Both the position numbers and the translations under genes were made by a program. This document shows positions 1-8,934 of a stretch of DNA of 64,000 nt, piece after piece (the stretch's first letter is position 1; every line of letters starts with the position of its first letter). The stretch is taken from contig DAHUYQ010000045.1 in NCBI GenBank assembly GCA_027315115.1, positions 1-64,000 on the forward strand, given 5' to 3'. The notes beneath the pieces were generated by a model. It made no database searches. It was not told the origin of the DNA and was given only the letters and a program-made list of their open reading frames with translations. The stretch is from Solirubrobacterales bacterium (GTDB lineage: Bacteria; Actinomycetota; Thermoleophilia; Solirubrobacterales; Solirubrobacteraceae).

Positions 1-73
1 CGCGCCGGGCCGAGCGCCGGGCCGACCCCCGCGCAAGCCGCCACCCGCGCGCCGGGGGCTCGCCAGTCTTCGC

Positions 74-820
74 TCAGCCTTCCGGCCGTGGCCCGGGGAT
101 GCCACGGAAGGCAAACGGCTCGCTGGGCCGGCCTGCCTGCACGTACCAGCACTCGCCTGACATCTCGCCCTCGAAGAGGGTAATCACGGTCTCCGCCACG
201 CGCTCGGCGGGGATGATCGGCAAGCCCTGAGCGCTCAGCGCATCGCGGATCGGCTCGATGATCTTCGACTCCGCGAAGCCCGGGCAGACCGCGTTCACGC
301 GGACGCCCTCGCCGACGAGCGCCGGCCCGAGCGCACGCACGAGCCCGACGACCGCGTGCTTGTTGGCGCTGTAGACCGGATCGAACGGCATGCCCGTCAG
401 ACCGGCCAGCGACGCGGTCGCAACGATCGCGCCGCCGCCCCTGGCCTTCAGCGCGGGCAGCGCGGCGTGGACGCCGAACACCACGCCGTCCAGGTTCACG
501 CCCATCGCCCGCCGGTAGGCGTCCAGATCGAAGTCCTCTCCGAGACCGCATCCCGTCGACACCCCGGCGTTCAAATGCACCAGATCGACGCCGCCGAGCC
601 GCTCGCCGACCACCTCGACGGCATGCAGGCACTGGTGCAGGTCGCTAACGTCGGCGGCGACGAACTCGCCGCCCAGCCGCGCGGCCACCGCGGCTCCCTC
701 CTGCTCGTCCACGTCCACGATCGCGACCAGCGTGCCGCGCTCGGCCAGCGCCGTCGCGACCGCGCGCCCGATCCCGCTCGCGCCGCCGGTCACCAGCGCC
801 ACCTTGTCTGCCACCTCCAC
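74..820 (-). CDS. SDR-family NAD(P)-dependent oxidoreductase
   Basis: Classical short-chain dehydrogenase/reductase of about 248 residues, a soluble NAD(P)-dependent oxidoreductase whose substrate cannot be read from sequence. It shows the N-terminal cofactor motif TGGASGIG, the LNAG motif and the catalytic YSANK (YxxxK) with an upstream serine in TASLAG. I prefer the GTG at 820 because a GGAGGAGGGG ribosome-binding site lies just upstream; an in-frame GTG at 838 would add six residues. It stands alone, ending near the window edge and diverging from the tRNA-Val on its other side. The family is certain; the role is not. Confidence 0.9.
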   Translation of the reverse strand: MEVADKVALVTGGASGIGRAVATALAERGTLVAIVDVDEQEGAAVAARLGGEFVAADVSDLHQCLHAVEVVGERLGGVDLVHLNAGVSTGCGLGEDFDLDAYRRAMGVNLDGVVFGVHAALPALKARGGGAIVATASLAGLTGMPFDPVYSANKHAVVGLVRALGPALVGEGVRVNAVCPGFAESKIIEPIRDALSAQGLPIIPAERVAETVITLFEGEMSGECWYVQAGRPSEPFAFRGIPGPRPEG

Positions 821-940
821 GATCCCCTCCTCCCGCACTCGCCTCCAGGTGCGCGCACACTATCTCAGCGTCTGGGCCGCCGCCCACGCTCGCCCGCGAC
901 GACGACTCCACCCGGTCCCCAATAGAATCGATGGTTCAGA

Positions 941-1012
941 GGGCGCGTAGCTCAGTGGGAGAGCGCTCGCTTCACACGCGAGAGGTCGCAGGTTCGAAAC
1001 CCGCCGCGCCCA
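941..1012 (+). tRNA. tRNA-Val (CAC)
   Basis: 72-nt cloverleaf. The acceptor arms GGGCGCG and CGCGCCC pair fully. The anticodon stem CTCGC/GCGAG encloses the loop TTCACAC, giving anticodon CAC. The T arm has a TTCGAAA loop and one A-C mismatch in its stem. CCA is not encoded. Confidence 0.95.
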
Positions 1013-1112
1013 TAAGATCCCTCGCCACCGCGGTCATCTTCGCTGCGATCAGCACGCCTTCATCGACGTAGTACGTCGTCTTGCGCCGAGCTATGCAACC
1101 CACGATGGCTCG

Positions 1113-1532
1113 ATGGCGTCAACCGTCAAGACGCTGGACTGGTTGAGGCGGAGCCGGACGCTAACGGCCTACGATCTGGCGGCGACGCCAGAACTCCGGT
1201 CACGCTGGCGGCCGCGCACTGCCGCCGCCGCAATCCGAGCGGGTCCCGACTTGATCGACGTCGAGATTCTGCACGCCTTGCGCGGAGTGCCGATTCGCGC
1301 AGAGATCACGCCTGAGCGCGCCGCCGACGCACGCACCGATCTTGCGGAGGCGGCACCGCTCCGCTGCCCACACGAGCCGCTGAGCGACCGCATCTGGGAG
1401 CAGCGGCACAATCTCAGCGCGTATGGCGCCGCCTTCGTCGCACTTGCCGAGACGCTCGACCGACCCGCGCGAGACCCGCGCTTGGTGGCGGCGCTCTGCG
1501 CGGGCGCGGACTTCGTGAAGGGCTCACGCTAG
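1113..1532 (+). pseudogene. degenerate VapC-like PIN-domain toxin
   Basis: The central and C-terminal part reads like a VapC ribonuclease: LIDVEILHALR, an ERAADA segment, then RHNLSAYGAAFVALAE. The N-terminal strand that normally carries the first catalytic Asp (V-D-A-S type) is missing; residues before about 45 look unrelated. The conserved Asp of the usual Y-D-A-A-Y-V-A-L-A motif is Gly here, and the following T-R-D motif is reduced to ARD. No VapB antitoxin reading frame precedes it. I therefore read it as a decayed toxin, not an active gene. The ATG at 1113 may not be a real start. Confidence 0.65.
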
Positions 1533-1761
1533 CGGCGCCGCCAGGCAGAGCAGCGCCGCTGCGTGCAGCACGATCCCCGGCTGCCGGGCGCCGACTCCCC
1601 GAGCGCGCGCTTCCAGCGCCAGGACCGCCCGGCACACGGCGCGAGCGCTACCAAAGCGACGGCTCGTTCCGATGCGCGGGACTAGCTCGGCGCGGGGCGG
1701 AGCTGCGCCAAACTCTCCAAAGCTCAGAATTTCCGGCAGATCAGCCGATACCCAGGTCAAC

Positions 1762-3936
1762 ATGCCCCGCGCCGATCCAGCGACGACGTTCGCCGCGCGC
1801 CAGGCCGCCGGCCCGCTGCGCCAACTCGACCTCCGGCAGCTCGTAGAGCGACTGCCGGCGATCGTCTACGTGGCCGACGTGGGCATCGAGGGCAGGTGGC
1901 GCTACGTGAGCCCCGGCGTGGAGGCGATCCTGGGCTTCACCGCAGCCGAGATGCTCCAGGACGTGGGGCTGTGGGCGCGCCAGGTCCATCCCGATGACAG
2001 GGCCCGCGTCTTCGCCCGCGAAGACGATCTGATCGCCCCGGGCGCGCCCGAGGAATACCGGATGCTGCACCGCGACGGCAGCATGGTCTGGGTCCGCGAC
2101 GAAGCGGCGCTGGTCAGCGACTCCGACGGACAGGCGCGGTGGCACGGCGTGATCTCCGACATCAGCGACCGCAAGCGCAGCGAGGCCAAGCTCGAAGGGC
2201 GGGCCGAGCAGCAGGCGGCCGTGGCGCGGCTGGGAAAGCGCGCTTTGGAAGGGGCGCAGGTGGCCGAGCTGATGGACGGCGCGCTGGGGGAGGCACGGCG
2301 CACGCTCGGCGTGGAGGCCGGCGCGGTCTTCGAGCACGCCGTCGAGGCCGGCCCGGCGATCGTGCGTGCGCAGCTCGGTGAGATCGGCGCCCCGCCGGAC
2401 GCGACCATCGCCGCCTCACCCAGCAGCCGCTGGCTGCCTGCCACGTTGTCCGGCGAGCCCGCCGGCAGCCTCTGCTGCCAGATCGAGAGCGCGAGCGGGC
2501 GCTGGGGAATGCTGTGGCTGGCAGGCGCCCCCGATCGGCTCTTCGAGGCCGCGGACGTCGACTTCGTGCAGGCGCTCGCGAACATCCTCGCCGACGCGAT
2601 CCGGCAGCGAGCCACAGAACAGGACATCCGCCACCAGGCGCTGCACGATCCGCTCACCGGCCTTCCCAACCGGATCCTCTTCCTGGACAGGCTGGCGCAC
2701 GCCCTCTCGCAGGCTCGCGCGAAGGTGGCGGTGGCGCTGCTGGACATCGACAACTTCAAGCTGATCAACGACAGCTTCGGCCACAGCGCCGGTGACGAGC
2801 TGCTGATGCAGGTCGCGCCCCGCCTGAGGGCGGCGCTGCGACCGCATGACACGATCGCCAGGCTCGGCGGAGACGAGTTCGTGGTGCTCCTGCAGGACGT
2901 CGAGGACGAGCATGCGGCGGCGGCGGTCGCCCGGCGCATCGTCGCGGCCTTCGATACGCCGTTCGAGCTGCACGCCGGCGAGCACTTCGCGAAGGTGAGC
3001 CTGGGCGTGGCGATCTCCCACGGCAGCGACGGCACCCCCACGAGCCTGATCAGCGACGCAGACGCGGCCATGTACCAGGCCAAGGAGCGCGGCCGGGCGC
3101 GCTTCGAGATCTTCGACGGCGCGATGCGGGCGCGGGTGGTGGAGCGCCTGTCGGTGGAGAACGACCTCCGCAGGGCCGCGCAGCGCGGCGAGCTCGAGCT
3201 GCTCTACCAGCCGATCGTCAGCCTGGAGGAGAGGCGGCTGGTCTCCGTGGAGGCGCTCGTGCGCTGGCGGCACCCCACGCGCGGCATGCTCGACCCGAAG
3301 GCGTTCATCCCGGTCGCCGAGGAGAGCGGCCTGATCGACCCGATCGGGCGCTGGGTGCTTGACAGCGCCTGCGAGCAGGCCGCGCGCTGGCAGGCAGAGC
3401 ACCGGGACCGGCCGCCGCTGCGGATATCGGTCAACCTCTCCGTCCAGCAGTTCCGGCAGCGCGATCTGGAGACGAGCATCACCGCGGCGCTCACGCGGTC
3501 GGGCATCGCGCCCTCCACCCTCTGCATCGAGATCACCGAGTCCGTGCTGCTGCAGGAGTCCGACGGCGTGCGCGACACCATGACCCACCTCGCAAGTCGC
3601 GGCGTGGCCTTCGTGCTCGACGACTTCGGCACCGGGTACTCCTCGCTCGGTTATCTGACGCGTCTGCCGATCTCCGGGCTGAAGATCGACCGCTCCTTCG
3701 TGGAGGCGCTGGGCCGCAAAACGCGCTCCACCGAGATCACCACGGCGATCGTGCGGATGGCGCAGGCGCTCTCAATCGAGGTGATCGCCGAGGGCGTCGA
3801 GAACGAGCTGCAGGTGGGGGAGCTTCACGATCTGGGCTGCCGGCTCGGCCAGGGCTTCCACTTCCACAAGCCGCTGCCCGCCGATGGCATCTCCGCTCTC
3901 TTGGGCGGAGAAACGCGCCCGGCCGCGGCCGGCTGA
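1762..3936 (+). CDS. PAS-GAF-GGDEF-EAL cyclic-di-GMP signalling protein
   Basis: Bifunctional cyclic-di-GMP protein of about 724 residues, without membrane segments. Order: a PAS domain with a PAC-like end (roughly residues 25-130), a GAF-like region (about 150-290), GGDEF (about 300-460) and EAL (about 475-715). The cyclase site is intact (RLGGDEF), with an RxxD inhibitory-site pattern (RPHD) five residues before it. The EAL domain keeps EALVRW and DDFGTGYSSL, so both synthesis and hydrolysis look possible. The start is the ATG at 1762; an upstream in-frame ATG at 1672 would add 30 residues of poor quality. It is a single-gene unit. Confidence 0.93.
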   Translation: MPRADPATTFAARQAAGPLRQLDLRQLVERLPAIVYVADVGIEGRWRYVSPGVEAILGFTAAEMLQDVGLWARQVHPDDRARVFAREDDLIAPGAPEEYRMLHRDGSMVWVRDEAALVSDSDGQARWHGVISDISDRKRSEAKLEGRAEQQAAVARLGKRALEGAQVAELMDGALGEARRTLGVEAGAVFEHAVEAGPAIVRAQLGEIGAPPDATIAASPSSRWLPATLSGEPAGSLCCQIESASGRWGMLWLAGAPDRLFEAADVDFVQALANILADAIRQRATEQDIRHQALHDPLTGLPNRILFLDRLAHALSQARAKVAVALLDIDNFKLINDSFGHSAGDELLMQVAPRLRAALRPHDTIARLGGDEFVVLLQDVEDEHAAAAVARRIVAAFDTPFELHAGEHFAKVSLGVAISHGSDGTPTSLISDADAAMYQAKERGRARFEIFDGAMRARVVERLSVENDLRRAAQRGELELLYQPIVSLEERRLVSVEALVRWRHPTRGMLDPKAFIPVAEESGLIDPIGRWVLDSACEQAARWQAEHRDRPPLRISVNLSVQQFRQRDLETSITAALTRSGIAPSTLCIEITESVLLQESDGVRDTMTHLASRGVAFVLDDFGTGYSSLGYLTRLPISGLKIDRSFVEALGRKTRSTEITTAIVRMAQALSIEVIAEGVENELQVGELHDLGCRLGQGFHFHKPLPADGISALLGGETRPAAAG

Positions 3937-4006
3937 GCCACCGGGGAGCGTCAGGACGACGCGCGGGAGGCGCAGCCAGCCGCCCTGGCGCCCATAATGA
4001 GCGGCC

Positions 4007-5869
4007 GTGCCATCGAGCCCAAAGGACAGCGCGGCCGCCGCGCCGCAGATGCCCCCGCCTCCCTGGAGCGCACCCGAGCCGCGAAGGCGCTTCGGCCTCG
4101 GCCTAGCGCGCATGGTCGTCGGCGCGCTGCTGGTGATGGCGCTCGCGGGCGGCGCGGCCTATGCGGTCGCCCACAACGAGATCGGCAAGGTCGCCGAAGC
4201 GATCGGGCACAAGCACATCACGGTCGCCTCGAAAGTGTTGGAGCCGACCTACGAAGGCGGCCCGCAGACGCTGCTGCTGGTGGGCAACGACGCGCGCCGG
4301 CACACGACGACCTCGCCCGTGGTGCCGCACTCCAACGAGATGCTGCTCGTGCGGATCGACCCGAGCAGGCCGGTGATCTCGATGCTCTCGATCCCGCGCG
4401 AGCTGCAGGTCACCTTCACCACGCCGAACGGTGAATCGATCACCAATCGCTTCAACTCCGCCTACACCTACGGCTACGAAGAGGGCGGCGGGACCAAGGG
4501 CGGCATCAAGCTGATGGTCGAAACCATCAAAAGGGTGCTCGGCCTCGGCGTCAACCACGTGTTCGTCATCGACTTCAAAAAGTTCGAACACGCGATCGAG
4601 GAAATGGGCTGCGTCTACTTCCCCGTGGACAAGCGCTACTACCACAACAACCACGAACCGGGCGCTGAACAGTACTTCGAAATCAACCTGAAGCCCGGCT
4701 ACCAGACTCTCTGTGGCAAAGAAGCGCTCGAATATGTCGCCAACCGTCACGAAAGCACCTCGCTCGTGCGCGACGCGCGCGACCAGCGCTTCATGCTCGA
4801 AGTCAAGAAACAGTACGGCGGCAACCTCTTCGAAGAACGCGAAAAGTTCGAGCACATCTTCGGCAAGAACGTAGAAACCGACCTGCACGGAGAAGGGCAG
4901 GTCTTCGATCTGCTCAAGCTCCTGGTGGGCGCGCAGGGCAAGCCGGTGCGGCAGATTCACTTCAACGTCGAACTGGTGCCGACCAGCGCGACCAACTGCG
5001 CGTGCGTGCTTGCGACCCCGCAGGAGATCCAGGAAGCCCGCGACCAGTTCCTCGGCGGCACGGCGCCGCTCTCGCAGAGCAGGATCGACAACGCGCTGAG
5101 CGGCGCGAAGCAGGCGCGCGCGAAGGCCGAGCGCTCGCGCAAAGCGCCGCCGCAGCAGCCATCGATGACGCCCACCAGCGCGCAAGCGCTCGACCACGCC
5201 CGATCGATCGCCCCCGACCTGCCCTTCCCGCTGGAGTACCCACGGATCCGCAACACCTACGAGGAATCAGAACCGGACGTGCTGCGCCCATACATCCTTC
5301 ACGGCCCGGATCACCACCCCTACAAGAGCTACGTGATCGTGATCGACAGGGGCCTGCTCGGCCAGTACTACGACGTGGAGGGCACGACCTGGAGCAGCCC
5401 GCCGATCCTGGAAAAACCCAGCAACACGGTGAAGATCGGCCCACGCGAATACTCCCTCTACTACAGCGGCGAACACATCACGACCGTCGCGTGGCATGAA
5501 CGGGGAGGCACCTACTGGGTCGAGAACACGCTCGTCAACAGCGTCTCGCCGCGCGAGATGATCGAAATCGCGGAGGAAACCCAGCCGGTGGATCGCGCGG
5601 TCTCACGGGCGCCGATCGCGCGCGCCAAAGGCGCCGAAGCGGCATTGCGGCTGCCCTCCGCCTCGACCACCAGCGCCACGAGCTACCGGCGGATCGCGGA
5701 GCTGCTCGGCGGGCTGGCGTTGATCGCGCTCATGGTGCTTGCCGTCCTGGTGTTGCGCAAGCGCAGGGAAGTCAAGCTGCTGCGTGAGCAGATCGGCGCC
5801 CAGGTCAGCGCGCTGGAAGCGCACGCGCGCCGTCAGCGGGCGATGTTCTCCGGCGCCCGCGAGCGCTGA
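4007..5869 (+). CDS. LytR-CpsA-Psr (LCP) family cell-envelope protein
   Basis: Membrane protein of 620 residues with a Pro-rich cytoplasmic N terminus, one membrane helix near residues 30-50, and an extracellular LCP domain. Visible LCP features are LLLVGNDARR, SIPRELQV and the Arg/Asp-rich LVRDARDQRF that sits at the polyprenyl-pyrophosphate site. Family members transfer glycopolymers from lipid carriers to peptidoglycan. It is longer than usual: a second extracellular region (about 400-560) and a second membrane helix near residue 575-595, followed by a basic coiled-coil-like tail, place both ends in the cytoplasm. It starts with GTG and has only a weak ribosome-binding site. Confidence 0.88.
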   Translation: MPSSPKDSAAAAPQMPPPPWSAPEPRRRFGLGLARMVVGALLVMALAGGAAYAVAHNEIGKVAEAIGHKHITVASKVLEPTYEGGPQTLLLVGNDARRHTTTSPVVPHSNEMLLVRIDPSRPVISMLSIPRELQVTFTTPNGESITNRFNSAYTYGYEEGGGTKGGIKLMVETIKRVLGLGVNHVFVIDFKKFEHAIEEMGCVYFPVDKRYYHNNHEPGAEQYFEINLKPGYQTLCGKEALEYVANRHESTSLVRDARDQRFMLEVKKQYGGNLFEEREKFEHIFGKNVETDLHGEGQVFDLLKLLVGAQGKPVRQIHFNVELVPTSATNCACVLATPQEIQEARDQFLGGTAPLSQSRIDNALSGAKQARAKAERSRKAPPQQPSMTPTSAQALDHARSIAPDLPFPLEYPRIRNTYEESEPDVLRPYILHGPDHHPYKSYVIVIDRGLLGQYYDVEGTTWSSPPILEKPSNTVKIGPREYSLYYSGEHITTVAWHERGGTYWVENTLVNSVSPREMIEIAEETQPVDRAVSRAPIARAKGAEAALRLPSASTTSATSYRRIAELLGGLALIALMVLAVLVLRKRREVKLLREQIGAQVSALEAHARRQRAMFSGARER

Positions 5870-5938
5870 TCCGGGCCCGGCCTCAGTCCAGACGCAATCG
5901 CCGGCCTGCGCGGCCTGGCGCCGCAGCGTGAGCGCGAC

Positions 5939-7387
5939 TCAGCGCCGCAGCCCCGCGCACGCCTGCAGGAACACCGCCTCCGCGAGCGCGATCCTTTCGA
6001 TCTCGCGCGGGTCGACGCTCTCGTCGGGAGCGTGGATCAGGCACCGCGGCTCCTCGACGCCCATCAGGATGATCTCCGCCTCGGGGTAGGTCTCCTGCAG
6101 CACCGTGCAGAGCGGGATCGAGCCGCCCTCGCCCTCGGTGGTCATCTCGCGTCCGAACGCGAAGCGCATCGCCTGGGCCATCAGCTCGTAGGCGGGCCCG
6201 TCGGTGCGGGCCGCGAAGGGCGCGGCCACCGCGTCGCGCTCGATCTGCACGCGCGCGTTCCACGGCGCGACGTCTTCCAGGTGAGCCACGAGGGCGTCCT
6301 GGGCGGCCACCGGGTCCATGCCCGGCGGCACTCGCAGGCTCACCCGCGCCCGCGCCCGCGGCTGCAACGATGCGGTCGCGTCGGCCACCGACGGGCAGTC
6401 GATCCCGAGCACGTTCACCGACGGCCTCGCCCACAGCATCTCCGAGATCGAGCCGCTGCCGATCAGGGAGACGCCGGGCAGCACGTGCGCGTCCGCGCGG
6501 AACTGGTCGGCCGGATAGTCCACGCCGCTCCAGTGGCCGTCTGCCGCCAGCCCCTCGATCGTGGCGTTGCCCTGCTCGTCGTGCAGCGTGGCGATCATGC
6601 GCGCCAGCGCGATCAGCGCGTCGGGGGCGGGGCCGCCGAACATCCCCGAGTGCATCGCGCTCTCCAACGTGGCGACGGTCAGCGTCACGCTGGCGATCCC
6701 GCGCAGCGAGGTGGTCACGGTGGGCACGCCAACGGCGAAGTTGCCTGTGTCGCAGACGATCACCACGTCGGCGGCGAGCACCTCCGGCGACTGGCGCACG
6801 AACTGCTCCAGGCCACCGGTTCCGCGCTCCTCGGCGCCCTCGGCGATCAGCTTGATGCCGACCGGAAAGCCGGCCGGCGCGCCGGCCGGTCCAGCCGCAG
6901 CGCCCAGATCGGCCGCGCCGCCAGGGCCCGCCGCGCCACCGGGGCCCGCCGCGCCACCGCCCGCGGCGCCCCCGAGCGCCCGCAAGGCGGTCAGGTGCGC
7001 GACCACGTTGCCCTTGCAGTCGGCCGCTCCCCGCCCGTACCAGCGCCCGTCGCGCTCGGTCAGCGCGAAGGGCGGAGAGGTCCACTCCTCCTCACCCAGC
7101 GGCGGCTGGACGTCGTAGTGGCAGTAGAGCAGCACGGTGGGAGCCCCCGCGGGTGCGGGGGTGTGTCCGAAGACGGCCGGATGGCCGTCTGGCATTTCCA
7201 GCAGCCGGCAGTCCCGCACCCCTGCCTGCGTGGCCGCGGCCGCCACGTACCGCGCCGCCTCCAGGCAACGCTCCGGCGGAAACTGCGTGGATTGCGCCAC
7301 GCTCGGGATCGCGACCAGCCGCTCCAGGTGCTGCCGGGCGCTCCCCATCAGCTCCGCCACCGCCTCGCGCAACGCCTCGTGCGACAT
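5939..7387 (-). CDS. M20-family metallopeptidase (dipeptidase-like)
   Basis: Zinc peptidase of 482 residues. Metal-site motifs are visible: LLYCHYDVQPP (HxD, H90/D92), the GRGAADCKGN Asp at 123, and EGAEERGT around 183-190. A dimerisation/lid domain with the conserved GGxxPDALIAL-like segment follows. Residues 139-173 form a Gly/Ala/Pro-rich insert encoded by a GC repeat (about 6869-6973) in a loop between the metal ligands. This insert is not part of the family core. The ATG start has a good AAGGGG site. It diverges from the small membrane-protein gene at 7523 across 135 bp. Substrate unknown. Confidence 0.92.
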   Translation of the reverse strand: MSHEALREAVAELMGSARQHLERLVAIPSVAQSTQFPPERCLEAARYVAAAATQAGVRDCRLLEMPDGHPAVFGHTPAPAGAPTVLLYCHYDVQPPLGEEEWTSPPFALTERDGRWYGRGAADCKGNVVAHLTALRALGGAAGGGAAGPGGAAGPGGAADLGAAAGPAGAPAGFPVGIKLIAEGAEERGTGGLEQFVRQSPEVLAADVVIVCDTGNFAVGVPTVTTSLRGIASVTLTVATLESAMHSGMFGGPAPDALIALARMIATLHDEQGNATIEGLAADGHWSGVDYPADQFRADAHVLPGVSLIGSGSISEMLWARPSVNVLGIDCPSVADATASLQPRARARVSLRVPPGMDPVAAQDALVAHLEDVAPWNARVQIERDAVAAPFAARTDGPAYELMAQAMRFAFGREMTTEGEGGSIPLCTVLQETYPEAEIILMGVEEPRCLIHAPDESVDPREIERIALAEAVFLQACAGLRR

Positions 7388-7522
7388 ATCAACGCCCCTT
7401 CACTTTCGATCTCGGATGCAAGATATTCTTATAGCTCCTATCAGAATGGACATGCGTGGGCCCCACCCCCGACGTTGATCGGAGTAGTCTGGGTGCATGG
7501 GAGACGCAGGGGCGGCGGCTTG

Positions 7523-7822
7523 ATGGAGGTGGCCTTCCTGTCGGTGGTGCTGGGCGGGCCGCTGCTGATGTGCCTGATCGCGCTCGTGGGATCGCATTTC
7601 CACGAAGGCGGCGACGCAAGCCTGATCGACTGGAAGCCGACTCGCTCGGCCGAGGCCGAAGCGCGCATGAAGAACAGCGAGGTGGAGCAGATGCTCGCCG
7701 CCATCAACCGCTATCGCCGTGCTCGAGGCGTCAACGAACGCTCGCTGGAGCGCTCGCTGGAGGAGATCACCGCCGCGCGCGCGGAAGGAGTCGCGAGCGC
7801 CGGCGCTCGATCTGATGATTGA
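7523..7822 (+). CDS. small single-pass membrane protein, unknown function
   Basis: A 99-residue protein with one N-terminal hydrophobic helix (about residues 3-23) followed by a charged cytoplasmic tail rich in Arg, Glu and Ala that should be helical. The tail contains WKPTRSAEAEARMKNSEVEQ, suggesting a membrane-tethered helical segment. The ATG is preceded by a weak GGCGGC-type site. I do not recognise a named family. It lies head to head with the M20 peptidase gene and upstream of the Crp-like regulator. Confidence 0.65.
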   Translation: MEVAFLSVVLGGPLLMCLIALVGSHFHEGGDASLIDWKPTRSAEAEARMKNSEVEQMLAAINRYRRARGVNERSLERSLEEITAARAEGVASAGARSDD

Positions 7823-7869
7823 GCACGCCCGCTGACGGGTAGGTGCTCGGTGATGAAAGGAGTTCGCAC

Positions 7870-7917
7870 ATGGGGGCGCAGACGGGATGTCTGATGGATT
7901 GCGAGCGATGCGCGTAG
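7870..7917 (+). CDS. possible 15-residue Cys-containing leader peptide
   Basis: A perfect AAAGGAG (7856-7862) stands 7 bases before an ATG that does not belong to the regulator frame. It opens MGAQTGCLMDCERCA followed by TAG. The frame overlaps the first codons of the Crp-like gene, whose own ATG at 7887 lacks a comparable ribosome-binding site. Three of 15 residues are Cys. This would suit a translationally coupled leader, but it could also be a chance frame using a ribosome-binding site that initiates further on. Confidence 0.4.
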   Translation: MGAQTGCLMDCERCA

Positions 7918-8756
7918 TGGAGCCGGCCGTGGGCCTTGGGGAGTCCAGGCGACTGGGCCTGGACGGCCGCGCCGGCGTGCAGCGGGTGAGCGTGCTGGAG
8001 GTCGAGCCGGCGCTCTGCGACGGCCTGGACCCGCGCAGCCTGCCGAGCGCCGCCCGCTCTGCGGCGGCGGCTACCTGGACGCTCTCGCGCGGGCGCTGGC
8101 AGAGCGAGCCGTGGATGTTCGACCGTCGTGGCAGTCTCGGCTTGATGGTGATCGAGGGGCTGATCGCAAGGCAGCTTATGGTCGGGGACATGGAGGCTGT
8201 CGAGCTGATCGGCCCGGGCGACGTGCTGCGGCCGTGGGCGGAAGTGGATCGCGAGGTCGCCCAGCAGGTGAACGAGAGCTGGATCGTGACGAGGCGAGCG
8301 CGGCTTGCGCTGCTGGACCGCAGCTTCGCGATGTCGGTGGGCGCCTGGCCCGAGATCGCGGCCAACATCAGCGATCGCGTCGCGATGCGCGTCGGCTGGA
8401 TGGCGCTCTTCTCGGCGATCCAGGGCATCAGGCGGGTCGATGACCGTCTGCTTGCGACCCTATGGTCCTACTCCGATCGCTGGGGGCGGGTCACCCCCGA
8501 CGGAGTGCTGCTGGAGCTCGAGCTCACGCATCGCCTGCTCGCGGGAGTGATCGGCGCCCGCCGCCCCTCCGTCACCACGGCGCTGAAGGCGCTGGAGGAA
8601 AGTGGCGCGCTGACCAGGCGCCGCGACCGCTCGTGGCTGCTGCATGGGCAGCGCCCCGCCGTCCTCGCCACGCCCTCCGCGGATCCGCAGCAGCAGCAGC
8701 AGCCGGTCGCCGTGCCCGACCGCAGCAGCGGCAACATGCTCAAGATCGCCGGCTAG
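7887..8756 (+). CDS. Crp/Fnr-type transcriptional regulator
   Basis: 289-residue protein. The middle (about 60-140) resembles the cyclic-nucleotide-binding-like beta-roll of Crp/Fnr regulators (GLMVIEGLIARQL, then ELIGPGDVLRPW). A long dimerisation helix follows, and a C-terminal winged helix with a recognition helix around RRPSVTTALKALEESGAL. The canonical cAMP phosphate-binding loop is not apparent, so the ligand is unknown. A short poly-Gln run lies near the C terminus. The in-frame region upstream is closed by a TGA at 7854, so ATG 7887 is the only reasonable start, overlapping the possible leader ORF. Confidence 0.85.
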   Translation: MSDGLRAMRVVEPAVGLGESRRLGLDGRAGVQRVSVLEVEPALCDGLDPRSLPSAARSAAAATWTLSRGRWQSEPWMFDRRGSLGLMVIEGLIARQLMVGDMEAVELIGPGDVLRPWAEVDREVAQQVNESWIVTRRARLALLDRSFAMSVGAWPEIAANISDRVAMRVGWMALFSAIQGIRRVDDRLLATLWSYSDRWGRVTPDGVLLELELTHRLLAGVIGARRPSVTTALKALEESGALTRRRDRSWLLHGQRPAVLATPSADPQQQQQPVAVPDRSSGNMLKIAG

Positions 8757-8784
8757 GAGCCGGCGCTGGCGCTGGCGCGCGGGG

Positions 8785-8934
8785 CTATCGCGATTGGTCG
8801 CGCGAGCGTTCGTGCCGGCGGCTGAGCTGCCAGCCCAGCCAGAGCAGCGTCAGCACGAGCAGGCCGAGTGGGATGATCAGGGTCACCTCGTTGGCGACCG
8901 TCGAGTCAGCGATGGGCAGCAGGGTGTGCAGCAT
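8785..8934 (-). CDS. 49-residue membrane protein of the cytochrome oxidase locus
   Basis: Short gene supported by an excellent ribosome-binding site (CAGGAGG six bases before the ATG at 8934). It overlaps the end of ctaG by 29 bp in the same orientation. The product has one strong membrane helix (LIIPLGLLVLTLLWLGWQL) and an Arg-rich cytoplasmic end. Its position as last gene of the oxidase cluster suggests a small accessory or stabilising subunit, such as the tiny subunits of heme-copper oxidases; that role is inference. Confidence 0.7.
   Translation of the reverse strand: MLHTLLPIADSTVANEVTLIIPLGLLVLTLLWLGWQLSRRHERSRDQSR

Noticed and set aside
6032-7480. Long plus-strand frame opposite the M20 peptidase
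   Set aside because: Composition is Arg/His/Gly-rich without motifs; the peptidase on the other strand has clear metal-site residues. Only the final 99 codons (7523-7822) form a real gene.
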